NCBI RefSeq assembly: GCF_032484785.1
Contig: NZ_JAUETR010000002.1
Span: 992,001 to 1,056,000 of the forward strand
Source: Bradyrhizobium sp. SZCCHNS1050
Lineage (GTDB): Bacteria > Pseudomonadota > Alphaproteobacteria > Rhizobiales > Xanthobacteraceae
Length of the DNA: 64,000 nt
Reading direction: 5' to 3'
Shown: positions 27,942 to 36,840 of the stretch, in pieces
Layout of the letters: each line of letters begins with the position of its first letter
How positions within the stretch are numbered: position 1 is the first letter of the stretch
The notes under the pieces: generated by a model
Told to the model about the DNA's origin: nothing
Database searches by the model: none
The model's input: only the letters and a program-made list of their open reading frames with translations
Position numbers and translations under genes: made by a program

Positions 27942-29396
27942 TCATGCGAGGATCGTCACGATACGCTCTTCGCTCATTTCGCGGATCGCGTAATGCGGCC
28001 CTTCGCGGCCGAACCCGGAATCCTTGGAGCCGCCATACGGCATAAGGTCCACGCGGGAGCTCGGAGTCTCGTTGATGTGAACGCCACCGACTTGCAATTG
28101 CCGCGCGGCCTGCAGAGCCTCGTCCAGGCGTTTTGTGAAGATGCCCGTGGCAAGTCCATAAGGTGTGTCGTTGACGCGCGCGATCGCCTCGTCCAGCACA
28201 TCGAAGGGCGCGACGCACATCACAGGCCCGAACACTTCCTGGCAGCCGAGCGGGGTCGCCTTGTCGACATTCGTGAGCAGCGTGGGAGGAACCACGGCGC
28301 CCACCCGCGCGCCGCCGACCAGACGCCGCGCGCCGCTCTGCTCGGCCAGCGCGATCCAGGACTCGATGCGCTGCGCGGCGGCCTCGCTGACGACCGGCCC
28401 AACAACGGTGTCGTCCTCGCCGGGGTCTCCGTAGGGCAGCCCGGCAACGAGCTCTGAAAGTCTCTGCTCCACCTGCCCGATCAGCGAACGCTGCACCAGC
28501 AGCACCTGGATCGATGTGCAGACCTGGCCGGCCTTGCGGAAGCCCGCGTTGACGACCTTCGGCAACGCAATATCGAGATCGGCGTCCTCGCAGATCACGC
28601 AGTGCGAGATCGAGCCGAGCTCCATCTGCGTGCGGCGCAGTCCCGCCTTGCTTTGGATGATGCGGCCGATGTCCGTGCTGCCGGTGAAAGCGAAGAACTT
28701 CACGGCAGCTTCGCTCATCAGCCAATCGGCAACCTCGCTATCGCCATGCAGCACCGACATCAGGCCCGATGGCAGACCTGCCGCGATCAGGCACTCCGCC
28801 ATGATGCAGGACGTCATCGGCGTATGCAGCGACGGTTTCAGCACCACGGCGTTACCAGCCGCCAGCGCAGGCGCAACCTTGTGCGCCACCGTATTGAGCG
28901 GAGCATTGAACGGCGTAATCGCGGCCACGACGCCGAGCGGCACGCGGATGGTGAAGCCGATGCGGCCCTTCTGGCCTGCGGCCCCTTCCATCGGCACCAT
29001 CTCGCCGGCCAGCCGCCGCGCCTCTTCGGCGGAGAGCCGAAACGTCGTCGCACAACGCTGGACTTCGCCCATTGCATCGCGGCGTGGAAAGCCCGCCTCC
29101 TGGCGCAGCACCTCCACCAGCTCCGACGCACGCTTCTCAAGCTCGACCGCAGCGCGATCGAGGATGAGGCCGCGATCATAGGGCGTCAGTACATTGGCTT
29201 CGAACGCCCGCTCCGCGGCGACAATGCAGCTGCGGACCTGCTCGCGCGACGGCAGATGCGCGGACATGGCGGGCCGCAGGCGATATTTGTCGAGCACGGC
29301 GATGGTGTGCGGACCATTCACCCATTCCCCGGCGATCAAGAGGCGGCACGATGGCAGACCGGCCGACGCCTGTCCCTGAACCGCAGCGTCCGCCAT
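27942..29396 (-). CDS. Aldehyde dehydrogenase family protein
   Basis: This 484-residue NAD(P)-dependent dehydrogenase oxidises an aldehyde to an acid. The general-base E259 is in MELGS and the catalytic nucleophile C293 is in GQVCTSIQ, at the usual 34-residue spacing. The NAD-binding FTGSTDIGR motif lies just before, and the C-terminal PYGGSKDSGFGREG motif is present. It is the first gene of the operon, 30 bp upstream of the ThDP-enzyme gene, so it likely acts on that enzyme's product. Confidence 0.92.
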   Translation of the reverse strand: MADAAVQGQASAGLPSCRLLIAGEWVNGPHTIAVLDKYRLRPAMSAHLPSREQVRSCIVAAERAFEANVLTPYDRGLILDRAAVELEKRASELVEVLRQEAGFPRRDAMGEVQRCATTFRLSAEEARRLAGEMVPMEGAAGQKGRIGFTIRVPLGVVAAITPFNAPLNTVAHKVAPALAAGNAVVLKPSLHTPMTSCIMAECLIAAGLPSGLMSVLHGDSEVADWLMSEAAVKFFAFTGSTDIGRIIQSKAGLRRTQMELGSISHCVICEDADLDIALPKVVNAGFRKAGQVCTSIQVLLVQRSLIGQVEQRLSELVAGLPYGDPGEDDTVVGPVVSEAAAQRIESWIALAEQSGARRLVGGARVGAVVPPTLLTNVDKATPLGCQEVFGPVMCVAPFDVLDEAIARVNDTPYGLATGIFTKRLDEALQAARQLQVGGVHINETPSSRVDLMPYGGSKDSGFGREGPHYAIREMSEERIVTILA

Positions 29397-29552
29397 CGTC
29401 TGGTTCCTCCCAAAGGGTCTTCACACCTGTTACCCTCGTCCTTAGAGAGAAATTGACATTAGCAAAAATACTGTTTTGGATTAGTTGCCATAAGCTGAGC
29501 ATATAGCCCGGCGGCAAGGTCTCGTTCTTCCCAAGCAGTGCGGTTCCCGCTC
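29397..29552. promoter_or_regulatory. Divergent control region with a candidate LysR box
   Basis: This 156-bp AT-rich gap separates the operon from its divergent LysR gene. The 19-mer CATAAGCTGAGCATATAGC (29489-29507) contains a T-N11-A core (TAAGCTGAGCATA) of the kind bound by LysR regulators. A related 19-mer occurs at 32741-32759 (14 of 19 bases shared). TTGACA at 29453-29458 with TTGGAT 17 bases on is a possible plus-strand promoter; the -10 element is weak. Confidence 0.4.
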
Positions 29553-30524
29553 ATGGATTTGCGTCAGTTGCGCTATTTCGCCCAGATCGTCGAGAGCGGC
29601 AGCCTGTCGAAGGCGTCGCGCTGCCTGTTCGTTGCGCAGCCCGCACTGAGCCAGCAGATCGCAAAGCTCGAGGAGGAAGTGGGCAGGCCCTTGCTGCAGC
29701 GCTCCTCGCGCGGCGTGATCCCGACCGAGAACGGCCTTGCGCTCTACCATCACGCCCGGTTCATGCTGCGGCAGCTCGACCATGCGCTGTCGATTGCCCG
29801 CCAGGATTCGGCAGAGGTCAGCGGCATGGTATCGGTCGGCTTGCCCGCGACGACCGTGCTCGCGATCGGGCTGCCGCTCACCAAGTGCATCCGCGCCAAA
29901 TATCCCGGCATCCTGCTCAACGTCGTCGAGGGAATGAGCGGCCACATCGCCCACATGATGCGGCTTGGCCAGCTCGACCTGGCCATCCTGTTCAACAACG
30001 ACGTGTCATCCAAGCTCGACGCGATTCCGCTGCTCGACGAGGAATTGTTCGTGCTTCTCCCTGCCGACAGCCCGCTGGTGCCGCGCCACCGTTGCAGCAT
30101 CACAGTTGCAGAAGTTGCAGAGCTGCCCCTGATCCTGCCGACGGGAACTCATGGCCTGCGCCGGCGTGTAGCTGCGGAGTTCGAGCGGCGCAACATCACG
30201 CCGAATGTGGTCGCCGAGATCGACTCGCTCTCGCTGGTGATGAGCTGCGTCGGTGAGGGCATCGGGGTCACCATCAAGCCGATGTCGGCGCTGCAGGCAG
30301 GAGGACGAAGCAGCGAGGACTGGCGCGCCCTGCCGATCTCGGACGCCCGGATCACGCGACGCAACTATGTCTATTCGATCAAGCCGGACCTGCTGGCGCC
30401 TGCAGCCCTCGCCGTCGCCAAGGAACTCCAGGATACTGCGCGAACGCTCGTCACATCCGGACAATGGCGCGGCGTCAGCTTGGTCGACGACTCCATGTCT
30501 TCCGCCATCCCGCCGGCGGCCTAG
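29553..30524 (+). CDS. LysR-family transcriptional regulator, divergent from the nine-gene operon
   Basis: This is a 323-residue regulator. The N-terminal winged helix is clear (LRQLRYFAQIVESGSLSKAS, then AQPALSQQIAKLEEEVG), and a ligand-binding domain follows (VSVGLPATTVLA..., CVGEGIGVTIKP near 230-242). I prefer the ATG at 29553 that gives the standard MDLRQLRYF opening. Its closest likeness is to regulators of aromatic-acid or nitrogen pathways. By position it should control the operon at 17448-29396 in response to the substrate. Confidence 0.92.
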   Translation: MDLRQLRYFAQIVESGSLSKASRCLFVAQPALSQQIAKLEEEVGRPLLQRSSRGVIPTENGLALYHHARFMLRQLDHALSIARQDSAEVSGMVSVGLPATTVLAIGLPLTKCIRAKYPGILLNVVEGMSGHIAHMMRLGQLDLAILFNNDVSSKLDAIPLLDEELFVLLPADSPLVPRHRCSITVAEVAELPLILPTGTHGLRRRVAAEFERRNITPNVVAEIDSLSLVMSCVGEGIGVTIKPMSALQAGGRSSEDWRALPISDARITRRNYVYSIKPDLLAPAALAVAKELQDTARTLVTSGQWRGVSLVDDSMSSAIPPAA

Positions 30525-30590
30525 CGCACGCGCCGACCGTCTGACCGGCGGTCGCGACTGCATCACGCCCCGCCTCCGGCCCGGTCTCGT

Positions 30591-31124
30591 CTACTTCAGC
30601 GCCGCTTGCCCGGCCAGGGATACGACGTTGTCCTGGGCGCCCGACCCACCACTCACACCGACGGCACCGATGATCTTGCCATCCACGACCAGCAGATTGC
30701 CGCCTCGCGATGCGATCATGTCATCGAGCGTGGCGAGATAGGCGAAATACGCACCTTTGCCCAGCAACGTCTCGAACACCAGCGTGGGGCGTCGATAACG
30801 TGCCGACGTGCGCGCCTTGTGCTGAGACAGGCCGATCGACGCATATTGGCAATTGTCCTGCTTTTCGAAATAGACCAGATCGCCGCTCGGATTGACCACG
30901 GAGATGCAGAATGCGTTCCAATTGCGTTTCGTCGTCTCGGCAACGGCCGCAGCAGCCACCTTCTTGGCCATCTCCAGGCTGATCGGCTCGCCATAAGGAG
31001 GCGGAGTCAGTGCATCCGCGACCGCGTCGTTGGGATTGTCGGTGTTCGATGTCTGGGCGAGGCTGTTCGATAAGTGCAGAGCTGCGACGCATGCGATGAC
31101 GCTCAAAATGGTCCGATAGTGCAT
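30591..31124 (-). CDS. Secreted GlcG/HbpS-like (DUF336) protein
   Basis: This is a 177-residue protein with a signal peptide (MHYRTILSVIACVAALHLSNSLAQ). The mature domain shows the haem-degrading/HbpS-like fold markers: KVAAAAVAETTKRNWNAFCISVVN, an ASIGLSQHKARTSARY helix and the GKIIGAVGVSGGSGAQDN loop. Such proteins often sit beside catabolic genes with unclear function, possibly haem or cobalamin binding. It is last of the minus-strand set and converges on the LysR gene. Confidence 0.82.
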   Translation of the reverse strand: MHYRTILSVIACVAALHLSNSLAQTSNTDNPNDAVADALTPPPYGEPISLEMAKKVAAAAVAETTKRNWNAFCISVVNPSGDLVYFEKQDNCQYASIGLSQHKARTSARYRRPTLVFETLLGKGAYFAYLATLDDMIASRGGNLLVVDGKIIGAVGVSGGSGAQDNVVSLAGQAALK

Positions 31125-31217
31125 GTCTTCCTCCCGACCCTGTTGCCTTCTCCGTGCTCTCGTCGGCCAGCCTGGGCGCCTTGTTTCGCTCGACGAGGCG
31201 TGTCGTTCTCAGCCTCC

Positions 31218-32516
31218 TCATTCCGACGGCCGTGCTTGGAGGTTGCCGAGATCTCCCGGCTGCCCTGCTTGCATCTCCAACGGAGTCATACGCTGCAGGT
31301 CAGCGCCGCTGGTCTCGGGCAAAGCCATCGCGGCGATGAAAGCAAGTCCATAGGCGGCGAGCGCGCAAAGGCCCATCGACAAGCCAAGAGGATGCGACGC
31401 AGCAAGCAGGCCCACGGTCGCAGGCACGACCGAGCCGAACCCACGCCCGCCACCGAGGCAGAAACCCTGCCCGCTCGCACGAATCTCGGTCGGAAACAAT
31501 TCGGCAAAGGTCGGCAACATTCCTGATGCCAACCCACCCTGGAACGCGCCCAGAAAGAAGCTGAGCAGGATCGTCGTGTTGGCGCCGATCGGAGCTAGTA
31601 GATAGATGCTCGCGTTCACGGCCTGGCATAGCAGGAAGATCATGAATGCGGGACGCCGGCCCGTGCGATCCGAAAGCCAGCCATAGAGCAACGGTCCGAC
31701 CAACGAACCCAGGATGTTCATGGCAAGATAGCCTGCACTGCTCCCCACGGTCAGGTTGAGGACGGTGCGCAGATAGGTCGGCAGCCACGTGATCATCACA
31801 TAGGCACCGCCGAAAATGCCGGTGGCCATCGTGACCGCCGCCACGGTACGCCGCACATGGGCCCTGGTGAAGATCGTCCAGGCGGGCCGTCCGGCTGTCT
31901 TGTCCGCGCGGCCTTGACGATAAAGCCCGGACTCCGGCACAAGGCGGCGGATGAAGAACACGAGAAAGGCCGGCGCGATGCCGACCGCAAAGAACACGCG
32001 CCAGCCGAGCTCTTCAGGAAACAGCGATGAAATGACGGGGAGCAGCGCGACGGAAGCCGCATAACCCACCGCGTAGCTGCTCTGCACCGACGCGGCCACC
32101 CGGCCGCGCAGCGCGGGCCTGACGACCTCGCTGATCAGGACGCCACCCACGGCCGCCTCACCGCCGTAGCCGAGGCCCTGGAGAAAACGCACGATCAGCA
32201 AGTAGTTGAAGCCGGTCGCGAAAGCCGATGCGAGCGTGAACAGGGCAACCCAGAGGATCGTCAGTTGCAGGACCTTGATGCGGCCGATGCGATCGGCAAG
32301 GATCCCCCCGCCCCAGCCACCGATGGCTGCACCGACGAGGGCTGCGGTCGCGAGATAGCCGGCTTCAGGGCGCGTCAGTCCGATTGTTGCAATCAGCGCC
32401 GGGATGACCAGCGCGTAGATCGTCGAATCCAGCGAGTCGAGACCAAAGCCCGCGAAGCAAGCCCAATACGTCCGGCGTTCGACCTCGTCGAGTTCGGAAT
32501 ACCAGCCCAGTTTCAT
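31218..32516 (-). CDS. MFS transporter, aromatic-acid/metabolite symporter type
   Basis: This 432-residue protein has twelve predicted membrane helices. The loop 2-3 motif (GGGILADRIGRIKVL) and the repeated loop 8-9 form (GWLSDRTGRRPAF) are intact. The closest look is to the AAHS/metabolite-proton symporter families that import organic acids. It lies ~95 bp upstream of the DUF336 gene. Confidence 0.88.
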   Translation of the reverse strand: MKLGWYSELDEVERRTYWACFAGFGLDSLDSTIYALVIPALIATIGLTRPEAGYLATAALVGAAIGGWGGGILADRIGRIKVLQLTILWVALFTLASAFATGFNYLLIVRFLQGLGYGGEAAVGGVLISEVVRPALRGRVAASVQSSYAVGYAASVALLPVISSLFPEELGWRVFFAVGIAPAFLVFFIRRLVPESGLYRQGRADKTAGRPAWTIFTRAHVRRTVAAVTMATGIFGGAYVMITWLPTYLRTVLNLTVGSSAGYLAMNILGSLVGPLLYGWLSDRTGRRPAFMIFLLCQAVNASIYLLAPIGANTTILLSFFLGAFQGGLASGMLPTFAELFPTEIRASGQGFCLGGGRGFGSVVPATVGLLAASHPLGLSMGLCALAAYGLAFIAAMALPETSGADLQRMTPLEMQAGQPGDLGNLQARPSE

Positions 32517-32740
32517 GATCGTTCACTTTCAGGCCAGGACTCGAACCAGATGCGCTTCTTCGTTGGCCGGGAGAACAACCGCGAGTGCAGTACAATCGGG
32601 TGGCCGCATGGACCATGCAGGCGCACTTTCCGAGCGTGCCTGCCGGTCGTGTCCATCATGATTGCCGACAGCTTCATCGCCCGCCGATTGGAGATAGACG
32701 GAATTCCAGCACAGCCAAAATACGATTTGGCGTTGGCGCT

Positions 32741-32759
32741 CATAAGCCAAAGATATGGC
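32741..32759. promoter_or_regulatory. Candidate LysR box upstream of the MFS gene
   Basis: CATAAGCCAAAGATATGGC shares 14 of 19 positions with 29489-29507 and also has a T-N11-A core. It overlaps a small AAGCCA/TGGCTT dyad (32744-32761), with a second GCCAAA/TTTGGC dyad at about 32713-32730. The site is ~225 bp before the MFS start; nothing else supported lies in this 265-bp gap. Confidence 0.35.
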
Positions 32760-32781
32760 TTGGCCGGAGTTCACCACGGCA

Positions 32782-33651
32782 TCACGGGGCGACCTTGGCG
32801 GTGACAAATCCACTTTGATCGAGCGCTCGGCGTACTGTGCCATTCGCCTTGGCATCTGCAAGAAATCCGGCCGCCCACTCCCGCGCCGTCACTTTGCCCT
32901 TCGGGACGACCACGACGACGCCCGTTGATTGGATGACCTCGTTCAAGACCCGGCTGCCCGGCAGTCGCCGCGACAGCTCCTCCAGTGCTTCCATGCCCAT
33001 GGCGAGGGCGTCGAGCCGACTCTGACCGATCAAATCAGCGGCCGATTCGGGTTTGACGAATTTCGTCACGCTGGCACTTTTCATGCTCGCCTCGACCGTT
33101 CTGGACGTCGAGGTGCCTTCGATGCAGCCGACCCGGATTCCCGGACGGTCGATATCGGCGACGGCCGTGATGTCCGAGTTCGCGCGAATGAGATACCCGC
33201 TCATGTAGGCGACATAGGCAGGTCCTTGATCGACGAACTGCTCCCGCTTGCGATCCGCCGGCATGAAGGACAGATCCCACGCCCCTTTGCTGCCGGCGGC
33301 CGCGATTTCGTCCGAGCTCTGATATTCGACGAGCTCAAGCGGCACATTGAGCTTGCCCGCGGCCGCCTTGGCCAGTTCGACTGTCACGCCGACAGGCTTG
33401 CCTGTCGCCGGATCGCGCGTCGTCCAGAACGCGGAGGCGGCCGGCCCGACCGCAACAGCGACGCGCAGCACGCCGGTCGGAGCGATCTCGCGCGCATCCT
33501 GCGCAGCTGCTCCCGCCATCATGGCCGAGAGGCCCAAGCAAACACTTGCGATGGCAAAGCAAAGCGATGCGAGCAGACCGGTCGATTTCATGCGTGGTCT
33601 GGCGCGATCCGACATCGGTACCGCCGTGCTGATAAAATGCCGGTCTTTCAT
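32782..33651 (-). CDS. Periplasmic solute-binding protein (SBP_bac_3 type)
   Basis: This is a 289-residue precursor. The hydrophobic signal (STGLLASLCFAIASVCLGLSAMMAGAAAQ) is followed by a type II binding-protein fold: TGVLRVAVAVGPAASAFW, DPATGKPVGVTVELAKAAA, WDLSFMPADRKR and PGIRVGCIEGT. I take the ATG at 33651 because it overlaps the stop of the upstream MBL-fold remnant (ATGA). This gives a long N-region, and the ATG at 33591 would give a more usual signal length. The cognate ABC permease is not present locally. Confidence 0.82.
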   Translation of the reverse strand: MKDRHFISTAVPMSDRARPRMKSTGLLASLCFAIASVCLGLSAMMAGAAAQDAREIAPTGVLRVAVAVGPAASAFWTTRDPATGKPVGVTVELAKAAAGKLNVPLELVEYQSSDEIAAAGSKGAWDLSFMPADRKREQFVDQGPAYVAYMSGYLIRANSDITAVADIDRPGIRVGCIEGTSTSRTVEASMKSASVTKFVKPESAADLIGQSRLDALAMGMEALEELSRRLPGSRVLNEVIQSTGVVVVVPKGKVTAREWAAGFLADAKANGTVRRALDQSGFVTAKVAP

Positions 33652-33755
33652 AGCGTCGGATTCCACGATGATGGGATCAGCCGATAGCCGGCGCCGTCTT
33701 TCTCGACGTGTCCGACCGACGGGAACGCGAAGTCGAATCCGATCACGGTCGCCTT
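33648..33755 (-). pseudogene. C-terminal remnant of an MBL-fold metallohydrolase
   Basis: The minus-strand reading ends with ATVIGFDFAFPSVGHVEKDGAGYRLIPSSW and about five more residues. This resembles the shared C-terminus of metallo-beta-lactamase-fold hydrolases (hxFPFPgxGhvexxGxGYxwxP). The metal-binding HxHxDH part is missing; upstream of about 33755 the frame is unrelated. The rest of the 33667-33928 gap holds nothing else, so a deletion probably removed most of this gene. Its stop overlaps the binding-protein start. Confidence 0.55.
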
Positions 33756-33928
33756 CTCCGCCGCTGCATCCGCCTCTGCTTCATGTCTCGTCCCTCCCGC
33801 TTCGTCTTCTTTTTTCGTCATCCGCAGAATGCACCGGAGAGGACCGAGCCGGCGCGCTGCTCGCCTCGCCGCCAAGGGAACGGATCAGACGATGACGTTC
33901 CCTCGCCTCTCATCGCCATGACAGCCGA

Positions 33929-35386
33929 TCACGCCGCGAATAGTGCGCGCAACTGGCCGATGTCGTCGATTTCTTCGAGCCGCCCGACCATGTCGATCAG
34001 CCTCTCCGTCTTTTCACTCCCCAGCACGGGCGCCATGAGATCCGTGGCTTTGGCGTTGACGGCCTCCGTGCCCAGCGGATTCTCCTTGGTGCCCAGCGGG
34101 TGTCTGGTGAAATGATCGACCTTGCGGCCATCGACCAGAGTCACCTCGACGATCGCACCGCGTGGCGCAGCCGGATCCATCAAGCCCTTGTCGCCTGCGA
34201 GCGTCACCTTCGCCCGTTGCTCCAGGATCGTCGGGTCGCGCATCAGCGCGACATCATGACTGTCTCCGAACGAGACCGCCCCCTTGACCAACGCAAGCGC
34301 GACGAGATGCTGACAGTTCACGTCGGGCATGGCGCTGTCGCCGACGATTCCCATCGCGTCGGTCGGAAGCTTGACGAGGATGCTGCGGACGTTGTCCGGA
34401 GTGAGCCCGTGCTGTCGGCGCAGCGTAAGTAGCGCATCCAGCGGCGACTGGATCGGATAGCCGACCGAAAAGGTCTTGATGGCCGTCTCCGTGACGTAGA
34501 AGCGGCTGCCGAGATCCCTGACCATCTCCTCCGGCTTCGGATCGCTCGACAGCGCGATGAACAAATTGTGGGTCCCATCGAGCACGTCATCGACGCCGGT
34601 GAGCCCGGCCATCACCATGTCGACGGCCATCACGCCGTTGCGCGCGCCCATGCCGGCGAAATCGAACGCCTTCTCGATATGGTCCTTGTCCTTCACCCAA
34701 CTCCACAGCCCCGAGACCTGCTGTGCCGAGTAGGAGATGGCGTGACGCATGCCACGCTCGTCCAGTCGCGCCAGCGAGGCCGCCGCGCCGAGCGCACCGA
34801 ATGTCGACGACGTGCCCTCGGCACTGCGATGCGAGCCACGCACCAGTTCCGGTCCGAGCGCCATCAGAAGGCGGCAGGTCAGGTCATAGCCGAGCACAAC
34901 GGCGCGGATCACGTCGCGCCCATTGCGATGCTCCCGTTCAGCCATAGCGAGCGCGGCGGGGATGACCGCGCACCCCGGATGCGCCTTAGTGACCGGTTCG
35001 AAATCGTCGGTCTCGTCGGCGTGAGCGCACATGGCGTTTGCCATCGCCACATTGACGGCCGTCGTCCGGACGTCGGAGCCGACGACGGACGCCTGCAACT
35101 CACCGCCGAGGCTGCGCACGTATTTCAGCGCCATCTCGCCCGGATGCATGCGCGCGCCGGACACCATGGCGCCGAGCGTGTCGAGAAGGCGGTGCTTGCA
35201 TGCGAGCATTACCTGCTCCGGCAGTTCCTGGTCACGCGCCGCGACCATGTAGCGCGCCAGGCGCTCGGTCACGCCCGGGCTTGCGGCCCAGGCCTGATGG
35301 ATGGGCATGGCCGCGACGGCAGCGAACCCGCCCGCCGATTGCAGGAGACGGCGGCGCGACGGCATGGACCTCCTCGCCATGGTCAC
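33929..35386 (-). CDS. MmgE/PrpD-family protein with Tat-like signal (second of two)
   Basis: This is a 485-residue protein. The MmgE/PrpD fold (2-methylcitrate dehydratase, iminodisuccinate epimerase and cis-aconitate decarboxylase relatives) is seen in the all-helical N-terminal domain (LACKHRLLDTLGAMVSGARMHPGE; NAMCAHADETDDFEP) and the lid domain (AIKTFSVGYPIQSPLDALL). The first ~35 residues, with RRRLLQSAGGFAAVAAM and WAASPG, look like a Tat export signal, which is unusual for this normally cytoplasmic family. It overlaps the upstream paralog by four bases (ATGA). Confidence 0.85.
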   Translation of the reverse strand: MTMARRSMPSRRRLLQSAGGFAAVAAMPIHQAWAASPGVTERLARYMVAARDQELPEQVMLACKHRLLDTLGAMVSGARMHPGEMALKYVRSLGGELQASVVGSDVRTTAVNVAMANAMCAHADETDDFEPVTKAHPGCAVIPAALAMAEREHRNGRDVIRAVVLGYDLTCRLLMALGPELVRGSHRSAEGTSSTFGALGAAASLARLDERGMRHAISYSAQQVSGLWSWVKDKDHIEKAFDFAGMGARNGVMAVDMVMAGLTGVDDVLDGTHNLFIALSSDPKPEEMVRDLGSRFYVTETAIKTFSVGYPIQSPLDALLTLRRQHGLTPDNVRSILVKLPTDAMGIVGDSAMPDVNCQHLVALALVKGAVSFGDSHDVALMRDPTILEQRAKVTLAGDKGLMDPAAPRGAIVEVTLVDGRKVDHFTRHPLGTKENPLGTEAVNAKATDLMAPVLGSEKTERLIDMVGRLEEIDDIGQLRALFAA

Positions 35387-36840
35387 GCCGACGCCGACAT
35401 CTTCGCGATATCGGCAGCATTCGACAGACCCTCGACATTCCAGCAGGCGTCCATGATCCGCCGGATCGACGCCGCAGGAACGATGCCGTCGGCAAGATCG
35501 GAAAACTTCGCCTCGAGCTGCTGGTCGGTCATCGGCACTTCAACGCTGCCGACGGCGTGCTCGATGCGGCGGCTGAGCTTCCGCCCATCCTTCAGCACGA
35601 TCATCATCTCGACCTGCTCCGGCTTGATCTCGGGCGTGATGACCGGAATGACCTTGCTACGCAGCGACAGCACCGTCGGATCGGTTACCGCGCGATCGCT
35701 GAACTGCTTCTCTCCGCCCGCGCCTTCCACGATCGCCACGGCCACCGCGTGATAGATGCTGAACTTGCCCTCGAGCCCCTGCTGCGGCGTCTTTTTGCCG
35801 GTCAGCTCGAGCACGAGCGGGTTGACCTTGAGATCGACATGGTCGATCTGGTCGGCCGTCAGCCTGTTCTCGTTGCGCAGCTGAATCGCAGCGTCGATCG
35901 CCGGATGCAGAACGATGCCGCAGGCGAACGGCTTGTAGGTGTTGAGGGCGGCTTCGTAACGCTTGCCGAGATCGCCGACGATCTCGCCATAGTCCTGCTT
36001 CGTGCTGATCGTGTTGGCCCAGCCGCGCTTCGCCTCGATCATCCCGTCCGACGACGTGAAATTCTTCGACGCCAGAAGGGCGGCAAATATGCCGTTTGAC
36101 GCCGCACGGCCGGGGTTGAAGCTCTTGTTCATGGACCCGAACGATTCGCGCAGGCCGACCGGCTGCGACGCGGCGAGGCCCAGCGCCCAGGTCATCTGCT
36201 GCTCGTTGAGCTTCAACAGCTTGCCGGCAGCCGCAGCCGCACCGAACACCCCGGCAGTCCCGGTGATGTGCCAGCCGACATCGTAGTGGTTCGGATAGAC
36301 GGCGTTGCCGATCCTGCACTCGGTCTCGACACCGAGGACGAGCGCATTCAAGAACTCCTTTCCGGAGACCGGCTGCATTTCCGAGAGCGCAATGATCGCC
36401 GAAACCACCGGGCCGGCCGGATGGATGATCGTCTTCAGATGGGTGTCGTCGAAATCGAAGATGTGGCTGGACACGCCGTTGATGAAGGCGGCGTTCATGA
36501 TGTCGAACCGCTCGCGCCGGCCGAACAGCGACGCCTGCTGCGGGCCGGAGAACGGCGCCAACGCCGCGACCGCGATATCGACCGTTTCGTGTCGCGACCC
36601 GCCGATCGCGACGCCGACCCAGTTCAGCAGCGTCCTCACGCCTTCCTTGCCGACCTTGACCGGCAGAACATCATATCCCGCCGAGACGATGTACCGCGCA
36701 AGCGTACGCGTGACCTCCTTGGGCGGCGCCGCGGCGGGCGCCGCCGGTGCCTGAGCCTGTGCAAATGCCGTAGTCGCGCCGACCGCGGACAAGGGAAGAG
36801 CGGCGGCGGCCTGAAGCAGGGTCCTGCGATCAGTGTGCAT
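35383..36840 (-). CDS. MmgE/PrpD-family protein with export signal (first of two)
   Basis: This 485-residue paralog of the next gene is only moderately similar to it. It begins MHTDRRTLLQAAAALPLSAVGATTAFAQAQ, a Tat-like signal with a possible cleavage after AFAQ, followed by an Ala/Pro-rich spacer. Core markers are SSHIFDFDDTHLKTIIHPAGP and NTYKPFACGIVLHPAIDA. Tandem MmgE/PrpD genes suggest either a hetero-oligomer or two sequential isomerase/dehydratase steps. The start overlaps the PdxA-like gene by 11 bases. Confidence 0.85.
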   Translation of the reverse strand: MHTDRRTLLQAAAALPLSAVGATTAFAQAQAPAAPAAAPPKEVTRTLARYIVSAGYDVLPVKVGKEGVRTLLNWVGVAIGGSRHETVDIAVAALAPFSGPQQASLFGRRERFDIMNAAFINGVSSHIFDFDDTHLKTIIHPAGPVVSAIIALSEMQPVSGKEFLNALVLGVETECRIGNAVYPNHYDVGWHITGTAGVFGAAAAAGKLLKLNEQQMTWALGLAASQPVGLRESFGSMNKSFNPGRAASNGIFAALLASKNFTSSDGMIEAKRGWANTISTKQDYGEIVGDLGKRYEAALNTYKPFACGIVLHPAIDAAIQLRNENRLTADQIDHVDLKVNPLVLELTGKKTPQQGLEGKFSIYHAVAVAIVEGAGGEKQFSDRAVTDPTVLSLRSKVIPVITPEIKPEQVEMMIVLKDGRKLSRRIEHAVGSVEVPMTDQQLEAKFSDLADGIVPAASIRRIMDACWNVEGLSNAADIAKMSASA

